A stretch of DNA of 16,076 bases from an uncultured Bacteroidota bacterium (GTDB lineage: Bacteria; Bacteroidota; Bacteroidia; Flavobacteriales; Schleiferiaceae): positions 1-16,076 of the forward strand of contig CAJXMS010000013.1 of assembly GCA_913056475.1 (NCBI GenBank), given 5' to 3'. The notes under the pieces were generated by a model that had not been told where the DNA came from, ran no database searches, and worked only from the letters and a program-made list of their open reading frames with translations. The number at the start of each line of letters is the position of its first letter. Positions within the stretch are counted from its first letter, which is position 1. The translations under genes and the position numbers were made by a program. Positions 1 to 5,087 of this stretch are shown in pieces.

Positions 1-662
1 GCGATAATCTTTCCAAACTGCTCGAGCAGGTCCCCCAGGCTGTTTTGCAGTTGGGTAAGCGGGCCCAGGCCGTCTTGGGCGGCTACGGCGGCCTGGTCAA
101 ACATGCCGTTGAGCATCTCTTGCGCTTTGGCTACCCGGGCGCTTTCATCCTCGATGCTGCGCAGGGTGGGGATGTAGCGGTTAAGCATGGTGGTATCGCC
201 GTTCTGGAGGGCGGCGGTGTAGCGGATGGCGCTTTTCTCGTTCATGCCGAAGGCCGCGGCCAGGCCGATGGCCTGCTTGGCGGCCGTCTGCGCTTTATTG
301 GCATTAAGCCCCATGCTGGTGGCCTGGGCGATCATGCTAAGGGTGGCTTCATCGCCTACGGTGCTGACGCCCTGGATCTCGGAGGCAAAGGCTTTGAGCT
401 TGGGCATTTGCGCTTCCGCGTCTTGCCCGGTGGCGCGGAGGGCGGAAGCGAGGCGCATCTCGGCCTGGACCTGCTGGTCGAATACCTGCAGGGCCCGTCC
501 GCCCAGCAGGGCCAGGGGCGCGGAAAAGGCGGCGGTCATGGTTTTGCCGGCCTGCTGCATGTCTTTTCCAAACTTGCGCACCTTTTTGGTGGCGCGCTGC
601 ATCTTGGTTTGGAACTCGCGCATGTCTACGCCAAAGCGGATATTTACACTAGCTAATGCCAT
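1..662 (-). CDS. Tape measure protein, N-terminal part (runs off the window)
   Basis: I translated this by hand: the frame is open from an ATG at 662 to the window edge, giving about 220 residues with no stop. The protein begins MALASVNIRFGVDMREF and continues with alternating Ala/Gln/Lys-rich helices (MQRATKKVRKFGKDMQQAG, then repeated short helical segments), typical of the amino end of siphovirus tape measure proteins, which set tail length and later leave the tail during DNA injection. It lies directly after the frameshifted tail chaperone, the usual position for a tape measure gene. The start follows the upstream stop by 11 nt. The C-terminal, possibly lytic or membrane-active, part is outside the window. 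The family is clear from sequence style and position; the exact subfamily cannot be told. Confidence 0.85.
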   Translation of the reverse strand, partial: MALASVNIRFGVDMREFQTKMQRATKKVRKFGKDMQQAGKTMTAAFSAPLALLGGRALQVFDQQVQAEMRLASALRATGQDAEAQMPKLKAFASEIQGVSTVGDEATLSMIAQATSMGLNANKAQTAAKQAIGLAAAFGMNEKSAIRYTAALQNGDTTMLNRYIPTLRSIEDESARVAKAQEMLNGMFDQAAVAAQDGLGPLTQLQNSLGDLLEQFGKII

Positions 663-673
663 ACTGCTCTAAT

Positions 674-1030
674 TTACACCCGCCACTCGATGCTACGGGC
701 TTGTTTTATTTTCTTTTGCCTTTCCTCCTCGCTGAGGGCCTGCGACCGCGCGGGGGCGAGGTCGATGCCAAAATCGCGCGGGGTGACGCGGCGTTTTAGT
801 TCTTTGCCGGAGACGTTCATCAAGTGGCAGGTCTGCTCGACGATGAGGGTGCGCAGGCGCTCCGCTTCGTCGCGCTGCTGGGCACGCCAGCCGGCTAGTT
901 TCTCAAAGAGCGGCGCCAGGGGGTAGTCCATGAACTCGTCATAGCCCATGCCCAGGCGGCCCAGGAAGACGCGGTGCCACTCGCGCCATACATCGGCGGT
1001 GGTCAGGACTTTGCCTCCGCCGGGGTAGGG
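674..1030 (-). CDS. Tail assembly chaperone, -1 frameshift extension (gpT-like half of a gpGT fusion)
   Basis: This frame is -1 relative to the upstream chaperone ORF and stays open from the slippery site at 1030-1036 to a stop at 674. Reading through the slip gives a predicted fusion of 106 + 118 = 224 residues, joined as EEAGN-PYPGGGKVLTTADVW. An internal ATG at 949 would give only 91 aa (MGYDEFMDYPLAPLF) and would discard a well-formed stretch (TTADVWREWHRVFLGRLG), so I prefer expression by frameshift. The C-terminal part is rich in Arg, Lys and Glu. In lambda-like phages the G and GT proteins coat the tape measure and recruit tail tube subunits, and the T half makes the tube contact. Neighbours fit exactly: tube protein upstream, tape measure downstream. 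Independent initiation at 949 remains possible. Confidence 0.75.
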   Translation of the reverse strand, partial: PYPGGGKVLTTADVWREWHRVFLGRLGMGYDEFMDYPLAPLFEKLAGWRAQQRDEAERLRTLIVEQTCHLMNVSGKELKRRVTPRDFGIDLAPARSQALSEEERQKKIKQARSIEWRV

Positions 1031-1036
1031 TTTCCC
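994..1036 (-). promoter_or_regulatory. Programmed -1 ribosomal frameshift signal
   Basis: Read on the minus strand, the heptamer GGGAAAC lies at 1036-1030 and is in the correct phase with the chaperone ORF (G GGA AAC), matching the canonical X XXY YYZ rule and close to lambda's GGGAAAG. A 7-nt spacer (CCTACCC, 1029-1023) is followed by a 6-bp all-GC stem, CGGCGG at 1022-1017 pairing with CCGCCG at 999-994, with a 17-nt loop. Spacing and stem strength are those expected of a stimulatory element. The -1 frame is open across the whole region, and the zero frame ends at 1003 inside the loop. Confidence 0.8.
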
Positions 1037-1347
1037 GCTTCCTCTCCATCGGCGCCCATGGCTTCCATGGCCTGGCCCAGCTCATCCTGGATCACCTTCA
1101 TGGCCTTAAAGCCCTGCGCGCCATCCATCCAGTCCTGGAAGGTTTCCCGGGTCCACTCCGGGAAGCGGCCCTTATTTTCCGCCCGGTAGCCGGAGCGGAG
1201 GGCGTGGTAAATGAGGGTTTCGAGATCCCCCATTTGCAGGTTGCTGAGCTCCTCGAAGCCTTTGCCGGATTCTTGCATCCAGAGGCTTAGCACGCGGGGC
1301 GTCACCTGGAGGGGACGCTGTTCGTCGCCTATTTTAACGGTGGTCAT
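1003..1347 (-). CDS. Tail assembly chaperone, short form (gpG-like)
   Basis: A 114-aa acidic protein (MTTVKIGDEQRPLQVTPRVL...) lying between the tail tube protein and the tape measure protein. No enzyme motif is visible. Position, size and the frameshift signal near its 3' end identify it as the short form of a lambda G / GT-type chaperone pair, made in excess over the fusion. Residues 107-114 (PTPAEAKS) are specific to the non-shifted product. The start at 1347 is preceded at 9 nt by the octamer TAAAAACC, also found before other genes here, and not by a Shine-Dalgarno sequence. A large gap with a hairpin separates it from the tube gene, so it may have its own level of expression. Confidence 0.8.
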   Translation of the reverse strand: MTTVKIGDEQRPLQVTPRVLSLWMQESGKGFEELSNLQMGDLETLIYHALRSGYRAENKGRFPEWTRETFQDWMDGAQGFKAMKVIQDELGQAMEAMGADGEEAGNPTPAEAKS

Positions 1348-1423
1348 AATTTGTCAGGTTTTTATGATTGCACTTTAATTTACATTTGGCCGGTGAGGCC
1401 GGATAGATAAAGGGCGTGGCTGA

Positions 1424-1451
1424 GGGGGCGAGCGCTATGAAACCCGCCCCC
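1424..1451 (-). terminator. GC-rich hairpin after the tail tube gene
   Basis: A perfect 7-bp stem, GGGGGCG at 1424-1430 and CGCCCCC at 1445-1451, closes a 14-nt loop in the 131-nt gap between the tube gene stop (1479) and the chaperone start (1347). A weaker CTGAT/ATCAG hairpin lies just before it in the transcript. No long U run follows on the minus strand, so it may slow or partly stop transcription or protect the 3' end of the tube message, and need not be a full terminator. No separate promoter is evident in the gap. Confidence 0.5.
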
Positions 1452-1478
1452 GTGCAACCACCTGATCCCTAATCAGAA

Positions 1479-1919
1479 TTACTGTACATCGCTGCTGGTA
1501 AGGGCGCCGGTGCCCTGCAGGGTGATGCTGTAGGTTTGCGTTTCGCCGGTGCCGGCGCTGAGCTCAAAGCTGGTCACGAAGGCCTGGCCGGCGTACTGGT
1601 AATCGCCTACCACGGAGGTGGTAAAGCGCGCATCCAGCTTGGTGCGACTGCCCAGGTGCCCTTCCAGGTCGTTGGGCTTTACAAAGCCGGGCTCGCTGGC
1701 GTAGGCTACATTCCCCTCGCCGGATAGCTCCCAGTTGGTGTTTCCTTCGGCGAGCTTTCGCACGCCGGCGTCGTACTTGTCGGTTACCTCCCGGGGCTCG
1801 TGATTGCGGGTAAGCGAGCAGTTGGTCAGCTCGCCCAGCTTTTCCCAGGTAGTGCCTCCGTCGCTGGAGATTTCTACGAATACGTCATCTCCGTTAATAG
1901 CTACATCTGATGCTGCCAT
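1479..1919 (-). CDS. Major tail tube protein
   Basis: This 146-aa protein is predicted to form the inner tube of the non-contractile tail. The sequence is beta-rich, with a Gly/Thr/Ser-rich body and the opening MAASDVAINGDDVFVEISSDGGTW-type strand (shortened here), followed near the middle by the EPREVTDKYDAG segment and ending in alternating strands (YSITLQGTGAL). This layout (N-terminal strand pair, a loop with a conserved Asp/Tyr pair, a C-terminal strand that extends the sheet) is that of TP901-1/lambda gpV-like tube proteins. It sits directly before the G/GT chaperone pair and tape measure gene, the canonical order. An A-rich leader precedes its ATG and a GC hairpin follows its stop, both consistent with high expression. 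No contractile sheath gene accompanies it. Confidence 0.82.
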   Translation of the reverse strand: MAASDVAINGDDVFVEISSDGGTTWEKLGELTNCSLTRNHEPREVTDKYDAGVRKLAEGNTNWELSGEGNVAYASEPGFVKPNDLEGHLGSRTKLDARFTTSVVGDYQYAGQAFVTSFELSAGTGETQTYSITLQGTGALTSSDVQ

Positions 1920-1950
1920 GGTGTTTTGTTTTTTTTGGTTTTACTTATTT
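1920..1950 (-). promoter_or_regulatory. A-rich translation leader of the tail tube gene
   Basis: Immediately upstream of the ATG at 1919 the transcript is almost pure A with scattered C (AAAACCAAAAAAAACAAAAC and flanks) and has no Shine-Dalgarno core. In Bacteroidota, efficient starts typically use A-rich unstructured leaders and not Shine-Dalgarno pairing, so this is read as a strong initiation region for an abundant virion protein. It falls in a 65-nt gap, unlike the overlapping junctions elsewhere. Confidence 0.5.
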
Positions 1951-1984
1951 GATATTCGGCCTGGCGGCCAAATGTGGGAGCGGC

Positions 1985-2215
1985 CTACCGGTCGCTTTTC
2001 GTTTTTTTAGGGGCTTTTTTCTTTTCGAGATAGCCCGCCTGGCTGAGCTGCTGCACGTACACCGGCGCGAGCTCTATCTCGGTGCCGGCGGGCAGGGTCA
2101 TGCCCGGCTTGATCTGGTAATCAATCTTAAGCGGGTGCTTCTCGAGGGTGGTGGTGGGATTGCTGCCCAGGCGGGTGCTGGGCATGGCTTCCTTCTTATC
2201 TTCTTGGGTGCTCAT
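1985..2215 (-). CDS. Small unknown neck or tail protein (76 aa)
   Basis: A 76-aa protein of unknown function between the tail-terminator-like gene and the tube gene. It has a polar N-terminus (MSTQEDKKEAMPSTRLG), a central beta-like segment (KIDYQIKPGMTLPAGTEIEL), and a Lys-rich C-terminus (KKKAPKKTKSDR). It starts just 2 nt after the preceding stop, so it is part of the same operon. Another small protein here, the 60-aa one at 7984-8166, shares the general design of a short fold followed by a charged Lys/Glu tail, but I see no clear sequence match. Position suggests a role in neck or tail assembly; this is inference only. Confidence 0.7.
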   Translation of the reverse strand: MSTQEDKKEAMPSTRLGSNPTTTLEKHPLKIDYQIKPGMTLPAGTEIELAPVYVQQLSQAGYLEKKKAPKKTKSDR

Positions 2216-2217
2216 CG

Positions 2218-2730
2218 TTAGCGATTTATGATTCGTAATTCGTACTCATCCTGGCGGCCGGCCAGGCGGGCCTGGTCGTCGTAAAGGGAGCGGGTGTCCT
2301 TCCATCGGATGCGCTGGATGTGCTGATCTCCTTCTATAGCTACGTTGCTAAGCTGGTAGCTGAGGGCCGGGCTGCTGGTGCCAGGCCAGCTGACTTTATT
2401 CAGATCTTGATTGTCTGGCAGTATAGCCCCGTTTTTGATAACTTCATGCGCCCGCATGTCTAAGTAAGCGCGCAGCTCATCCAGGGCGGCCTCGCATTTT
2501 TCCAGGTAGCGGCCGTAGCAGTTTACCTGCAGGCGGAGGATGTCTACCCCGGCGGGGCGGTACTTATCTTCTACGGGATTGCGGCCGGTCACTTCGTAGG
2601 AGATGGCTACCTGATCATCGGCATAAGGCTGCCGCTCCGCATAGGGTAGGTAATGCGGGAATACCCGATCCGCTACCCCGGTAAGGTCCGGGGTACTGAG
2701 GTAAGTGTAGATCAGGGCGAGGGCGCTCAT
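2218..2730 (-). CDS. Tail terminator / DUF3168-like protein
   Basis: A 170-aa protein directly after the gp10-like gene, with a 4-nt ATGA overlap at 2727-2730. The N-terminus (MSALALIYTYLSTPDLTGVADRVFPHYLP) followed by a strand reading QVAISYEVTGRNPVEDKYRPAGVDIL and an alpha helix (CEAALDELRAYLDMRAHEV) is the layout of DUF3168-type tail completion proteins, which cap the tail tube and stop its growth. Order relative to gp10-like and tube genes is the standard one in HK97-like siphoviruses. Residues near 109-118 read SWPGTSSPAL, a motif also found twice in the small protein at 6594-6776. The assignment rests on fold pattern and position. Confidence 0.65.
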   Translation of the reverse strand: MSALALIYTYLSTPDLTGVADRVFPHYLPYAERQPYADDQVAISYEVTGRNPVEDKYRPAGVDILRLQVNCYGRYLEKCEAALDELRAYLDMRAHEVIKNGAILPDNQDLNKVSWPGTSSPALSYQLSNVAIEGDQHIQRIRWKDTRSLYDDQARLAGRQDEYELRIINR

Positions 2731-3188
2731 AGCTTGGTGAGGATTTTTTCGATTTTTTTGGCCACCTTATCGGCCAAAGTGCGGGAGGCGCCCTGGCCGG
2801 TACTTTCGTAGGCGGGCTTCATAAAGGGCTGCGCGGGCTGGTTGACCGTGCCAAATTCCACAAAGTGGCCGTAAAAGCCGTCGTTCTTTTTCTTAGCACC
2901 GGCGCGGGGCCCTACCAGGATGCTGGGGTACTGGCGGCTTTTGGAGGTGATATTGCCGATGCTCCGCCGAAGATTGCCCGGATCGTAAGTCCGTACCACC
3001 TGCCCGCCGGAGTAGCGCTCGTGCGGCTCGGAGGAAATAGGCGCGCGCGACCGCGCGGCCTGGATGGTAGGCCGGGTGGTGCTGCGGATAAGCTTGAGCA
3101 GCTCGCGGCGCTTGACCTTATCATCGGCGCGCTTGAGCTCCCGCTGCAGCTTATCAAATCCTTCTATTTCCTCGAGCTTTACGTTCAT
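2727..3188 (-). CDS. HK97 gp10-like neck protein
   Basis: A 153-aa basic protein. It starts with a helical segment (EIEGFDKLQRELKRADDKVKR), continues through a basic stretch (TRPTIQAARSRAPI), then GNLRRSIG and a glycine-rich LVGPRAG turn, and has near residues 108-127 the signature GHFVEFGT...QPAQPFMKPAYE. The combination 'NLRRSI ... VEFGT ... PAQPFMRPA' is characteristic of the HK97 gp10 / minor tail family, which sits at the head-tail interface. It is followed by the terminator-like gene with an ATGA overlap. Its separation from the other head-tail genes (7043-7982) by 3.9 kb of receptor-binding and lysis genes is unusual. Confidence 0.88.
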   Translation of the reverse strand: MNVKLEEIEGFDKLQRELKRADDKVKRRELLKLIRSTTRPTIQAARSRAPISSEPHERYSGGQVVRTYDPGNLRRSIGNITSKSRQYPSILVGPRAGAKKKNDGFYGHFVEFGTVNQPAQPFMKPAYESTGQGASRTLADKVAKKIEKILTKL

Positions 3189-3190
3189 CG

Positions 3191-3427
3191 TTACTTGGCA
3201 TTGCGCAGGCGCTGTCGGTTGCGCTCCACATCTTTTTCTAAGCGCTGGAGCTGCGTGCCCATGATGGCCTGCTGGCGGCTGACTTTATTAAGGGTGTCCG
3301 CGATGGTATCCTGGCGCTCTACTACGCGCATCAGGAAAAAGGCGGTGATGGCCAGCAGGGCGGCGATCATCCCTCGCATGAGCCACTTGGCAAAATCATC
3401 TAAGCGTTGCGTCTCCTCCTTAGTCAT
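3191..3427 (-). CDS. Small membrane-anchored coiled-coil protein (possible spanin or XhlA-like lysis protein)
   Basis: A 78-aa protein with a short charged N-terminus, one hydrophobic segment at about residues 16-34 (LMRGMIAALLAITAFFLM) and a charged heptad-rich helix from about 36 to 75 (VVERQDTIADTLNKVSRQQ...). This single-pass plus coiled-coil layout is shared by inner-membrane spanins and XhlA-type proteins that help lysis. It overlaps the end of the holin-like gene by 8 nt and follows the muramidase, so it belongs to the lysis cassette. A GAGGAG stretch 5 nt upstream of its ATG could act as a Shine-Dalgarno sequence, unusual for this region. No lipobox partner (o-spanin) was seen. Confidence 0.6.
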   Translation of the reverse strand: MTKEETQRLDDFAKWLMRGMIAALLAITAFFLMRVVERQDTIADTLNKVSRQQAIMGTQLQRLEKDVERNRQRLRNAK

Positions 3428-3947
3428 GCTTCTCCTCGTTTTTGGTTGACTGACTGCCCCGCTCCGCCAGGGCGGCGAGGTCCTTGTTTTTATCGTCGCT
3501 ACTCCGGCTGCTGCCGAAGAAAAACTGCAATACCATCACGGCGCCGGAGAAGAGGAAGATGTCGGCAAACATCTCCACCAGGCGTTTATTTTCCGGCGGG
3601 ATCTCTACGTACATCAGGGCCACGCCGAAGGAGAAGGCGCCCAGGATTACCAGGGTAGCTAGGACGTACACAAAGCGCTTGGAGAAGCGGTCCTTTTGCC
3701 GGAGGGCTTCCATCTGCATTTCGCGAGCGCCCTGCACATCTTCCAGGTGCATTTTCTCCGCTTCCTGCGCCATCTTGGTCATGCGTCGGATGTGCTCATT
3801 TTGCGCGGCCAGGGCCATGCGCTTGGCGGCGGCTTTTTCCTCTTTGGAGGTAAAGAGCTGATCGGCGCCTTTGAGCAAGGTATCGGCAAGGCCCCCTTCG
3901 GCGCCTCCGCCGGTAAATGTTTGTAGAAGATTTTGCCAAAAAGCCAT
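3420..3947 (-). CDS. Holin-like membrane protein
   Basis: I place the start at the ATG at 3947 (MAFWQNLLQTF), 175 aa, because the longer frame to 4043 would overlap the muramidase by about 95 nt. A Gly-rich start and a long amphipathic, Met/Glu/Lys-rich helix (about 35-90) precede two membrane segments at about 92-114 and 124-144. The second is followed by FFGSSRSSDDKN, matching the 'GSS(R/K)GS..K' ending seen in the GTA/3TM phage holin group. Such holins open the inner membrane for the muramidase encoded directly upstream. The protein has a longer cytoplasmic helix than minimal holins. The family match is from memory of the motif; the lysis role is supported by the neighbours. Confidence 0.68.
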   Translation of the reverse strand: MAFWQNLLQTFTGGGAEGGLADTLLKGADQLFTSKEEKAAAKRMALAAQNEHIRRMTKMAQEAEKMHLEDVQGAREMQMEALRQKDRFSKRFVYVLATLVILGAFSFGVALMYVEIPPENKRLVEMFADIFLFSGAVMVLQFFFGSSRSSDDKNKDLAALAERGSQSTKNEEKHD

Positions 3948-3948
3948 C

Positions 3949-4449
3949 TTAGTGAGCGTTTGCGCGTTTAAATACTTTGCTAAGGCGGTTGCCCCATCCG
4001 CGGGCAAAAACCGCCTGGGAATGATCATTGCCGATGATGTCAAAATAATACTCTGCCCGCTCCACGGCGTAAGCCCCCAGGCTGCAGAGCTTCACGGCCC
4101 CGCGGGTATTGGGCCCCCAGATGCCGTCGTCCACGGTATTGGCGGCGCGCTGGAGGATGCGCAGGGCGCCGTGGGTGCCGTGCTGTACAGCACTATCGAA
4201 ATGGAAGTAGCGCAGGCGGGGCGGCAGCTCATCGCAGTGCGCTTCCTCCCAGTAGAGCTTTTGGTAAATTTCCTGGGCCTCGGCCAGGGTAAGCTGGCGG
4301 ACATCCTGTTTGCTCACTTCCTGCCCGCGGTAGCGGGCGAGGGTAGCGCGGGTGACGCCGTACTTGGTAGCCCCGCCCCGGTCAGCGGCGTGATCGGAGT
4401 AGAGGCCTTCGTCGGTAAAGATGTGATCTACAGCGGTGGCAAAGTTCAT
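3949..4449 (-). CDS. Glycoside hydrolase family 108 muramidase (phage endolysin)
   Basis: A 166-aa peptidoglycan hydrolase. The N-terminal catalytic motif runs DEGLYSDHAADRGGATKYG (residues 13-31), the GH108 signature in which the Glu (E14) is the general acid and the D-x-GGxTxYGIT box follows. The C-terminal part has DDGIWGPNTRGAV (108-119), the peptidoglycan-binding-3 repeat common in this family. Length is that of the usual two-part GH108 enzyme. There is no signal peptide, so it needs the downstream holin-like protein for release. It overlaps the upstream membrane gene by 4 nt (ATGA, 4446-4449). The usual EGG(Y/F) is DEGLY here, a mild variation. Confidence 0.92.
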   Translation of the reverse strand: MNFATAVDHIFTDEGLYSDHAADRGGATKYGVTRATLARYRGQEVSKQDVRQLTLAEAQEIYQKLYWEEAHCDELPPRLRYFHFDSAVQHGTHGALRILQRAANTVDDGIWGPNTRGAVKLCSLGAYAVERAEYYFDIIGNDHSQAVFARGWGNRLSKVFKRANAH

Positions 4450-4877
4450 AGCGGCAGGTATTTTAAAATCAGGTACAAGAAGATCAGGATAAGCAGCGGC
4501 GCTATTTTCAGCACAGCGCGACCGCCCGGGGGCAAGTCGGCGAGAAAGCTATCGGTGAGGGAGCGGCCGGAGGTGCCGGCGTAGAAGAGGGGTAGCTCGC
4601 GGAGGAGGTTAAGCACGGCGTCGAGGGCCAGCCAGCGCCAGAACACGCTAGCTAAAAAAAGAGCGGCGGCGGCGAAGGTGAGGCCGGCGGCGAGGTGGCA
4701 GAGGAGCAGGGCCAGGGCGCCAAATAAGCCCGCGTTGATCCGCTTGCGGGTGCTATCTTGCGCGGAGAAGGGAAAGCCGGCGGCGCGGTTGACGCGATAG
4801 AAAATGTACTCCCGCCGCCCTTCGAGGAGGGGCAGCAGCAGGAGGGCGAGGTAGGCGGTGAGGGATAGGATGCTCAT
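4446..4877 (-). CDS. Multi-pass membrane protein in the lysis cassette
   Basis: A 143-aa very hydrophobic protein with about four membrane segments: residues 3-19, 49-65, 66-83 and 122-142. A basic loop (RREYIFYRVNRAAG, then STRKRIN) follows the first. I do not recognise a family. It overlaps the preceding small gene (ATGA, 4874-4877) and the muramidase (ATGA, 4446-4449), so all three are probably translated together. This close coupling suggests a part in lysis, such as a second holin or an antiholin, but superinfection exclusion or an unrelated membrane function is equally possible. Confidence 0.72.
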   Translation of the reverse strand: MSILSLTAYLALLLLPLLEGRREYIFYRVNRAAGFPFSAQDSTRKRINAGLFGALALLLCHLAAGLTFAAAALFLASVFWRWLALDAVLNLLRELPLFYAGTSGRSLTDSFLADLPPGGRAVLKIAPLLILIFLYLILKYLPL

Positions 4878-5077
4878 AGCAGCTCGTCATTTTCCGCTTC
4901 CTCGCCCTGACTGAGGTCGTACTGAGCGAAGAAGGCGGCGGTGTCGGTCACTTCGTTAGCTTCCTGACCGGCGGGGAGGCTGTCTACCTTAAGGAGGTTA
5001 TAGGGGCTGTTGCCGGAAGGCCGGCTGATAATTTTGCCGGTGTGCTCTTGAGGATTTTCTGTTTTAAAGATGGGCAT
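4874..5077 (-). CDS. Small acidic unknown protein (67 aa)
   Basis: A 67-aa soluble protein (MPIFKTENPQEHTGKII...) with a Ser/Pro-containing middle (RPSGNSPYNLLKVDSLPAG) and an acidic C-terminal end (SQGEEAENDELL). No motif is recognised. It begins 10 nt after the stop of the receptor-binding-type gene and overlaps the following membrane gene by 4 nt. In diversity-generating systems a small accessory protein (Avd) can lie next to the target gene, but Avd proteins are larger, basic, helical bundles, and this acidic protein does not resemble one. It could be a chaperone for the upstream protein; no direct evidence supports that. Confidence 0.65.
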   Translation of the reverse strand: MPIFKTENPQEHTGKIISRPSGNSPYNLLKVDSLPAGQEANEVTDTAAFFAQYDLSQGEEAENDELL

Positions 5078-5087
5078 ATCTTAATAT

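Noticed and set aside
45..672. Long plus-strand ORFs over the first 670 bases
   Set aside because: Low-complexity Gly/Ala/His-rich products opposite the tape measure frame, which is open on the minus strand to the window edge.
1007..1013. GGCAAAG as an alternative slippery site in the chaperone gene
   Set aside because: Only the A-site codon could re-pair; the P-site would mismatch. GGGAAAC upstream fits fully and has the spacer and stem.
3948..4043. N-terminal extension of the holin-like gene
   Set aside because: It would overlap the GH108 gene by about 95 nt; the ATG at 3947 lies next to that gene's stop and starts a protein-like sequence.
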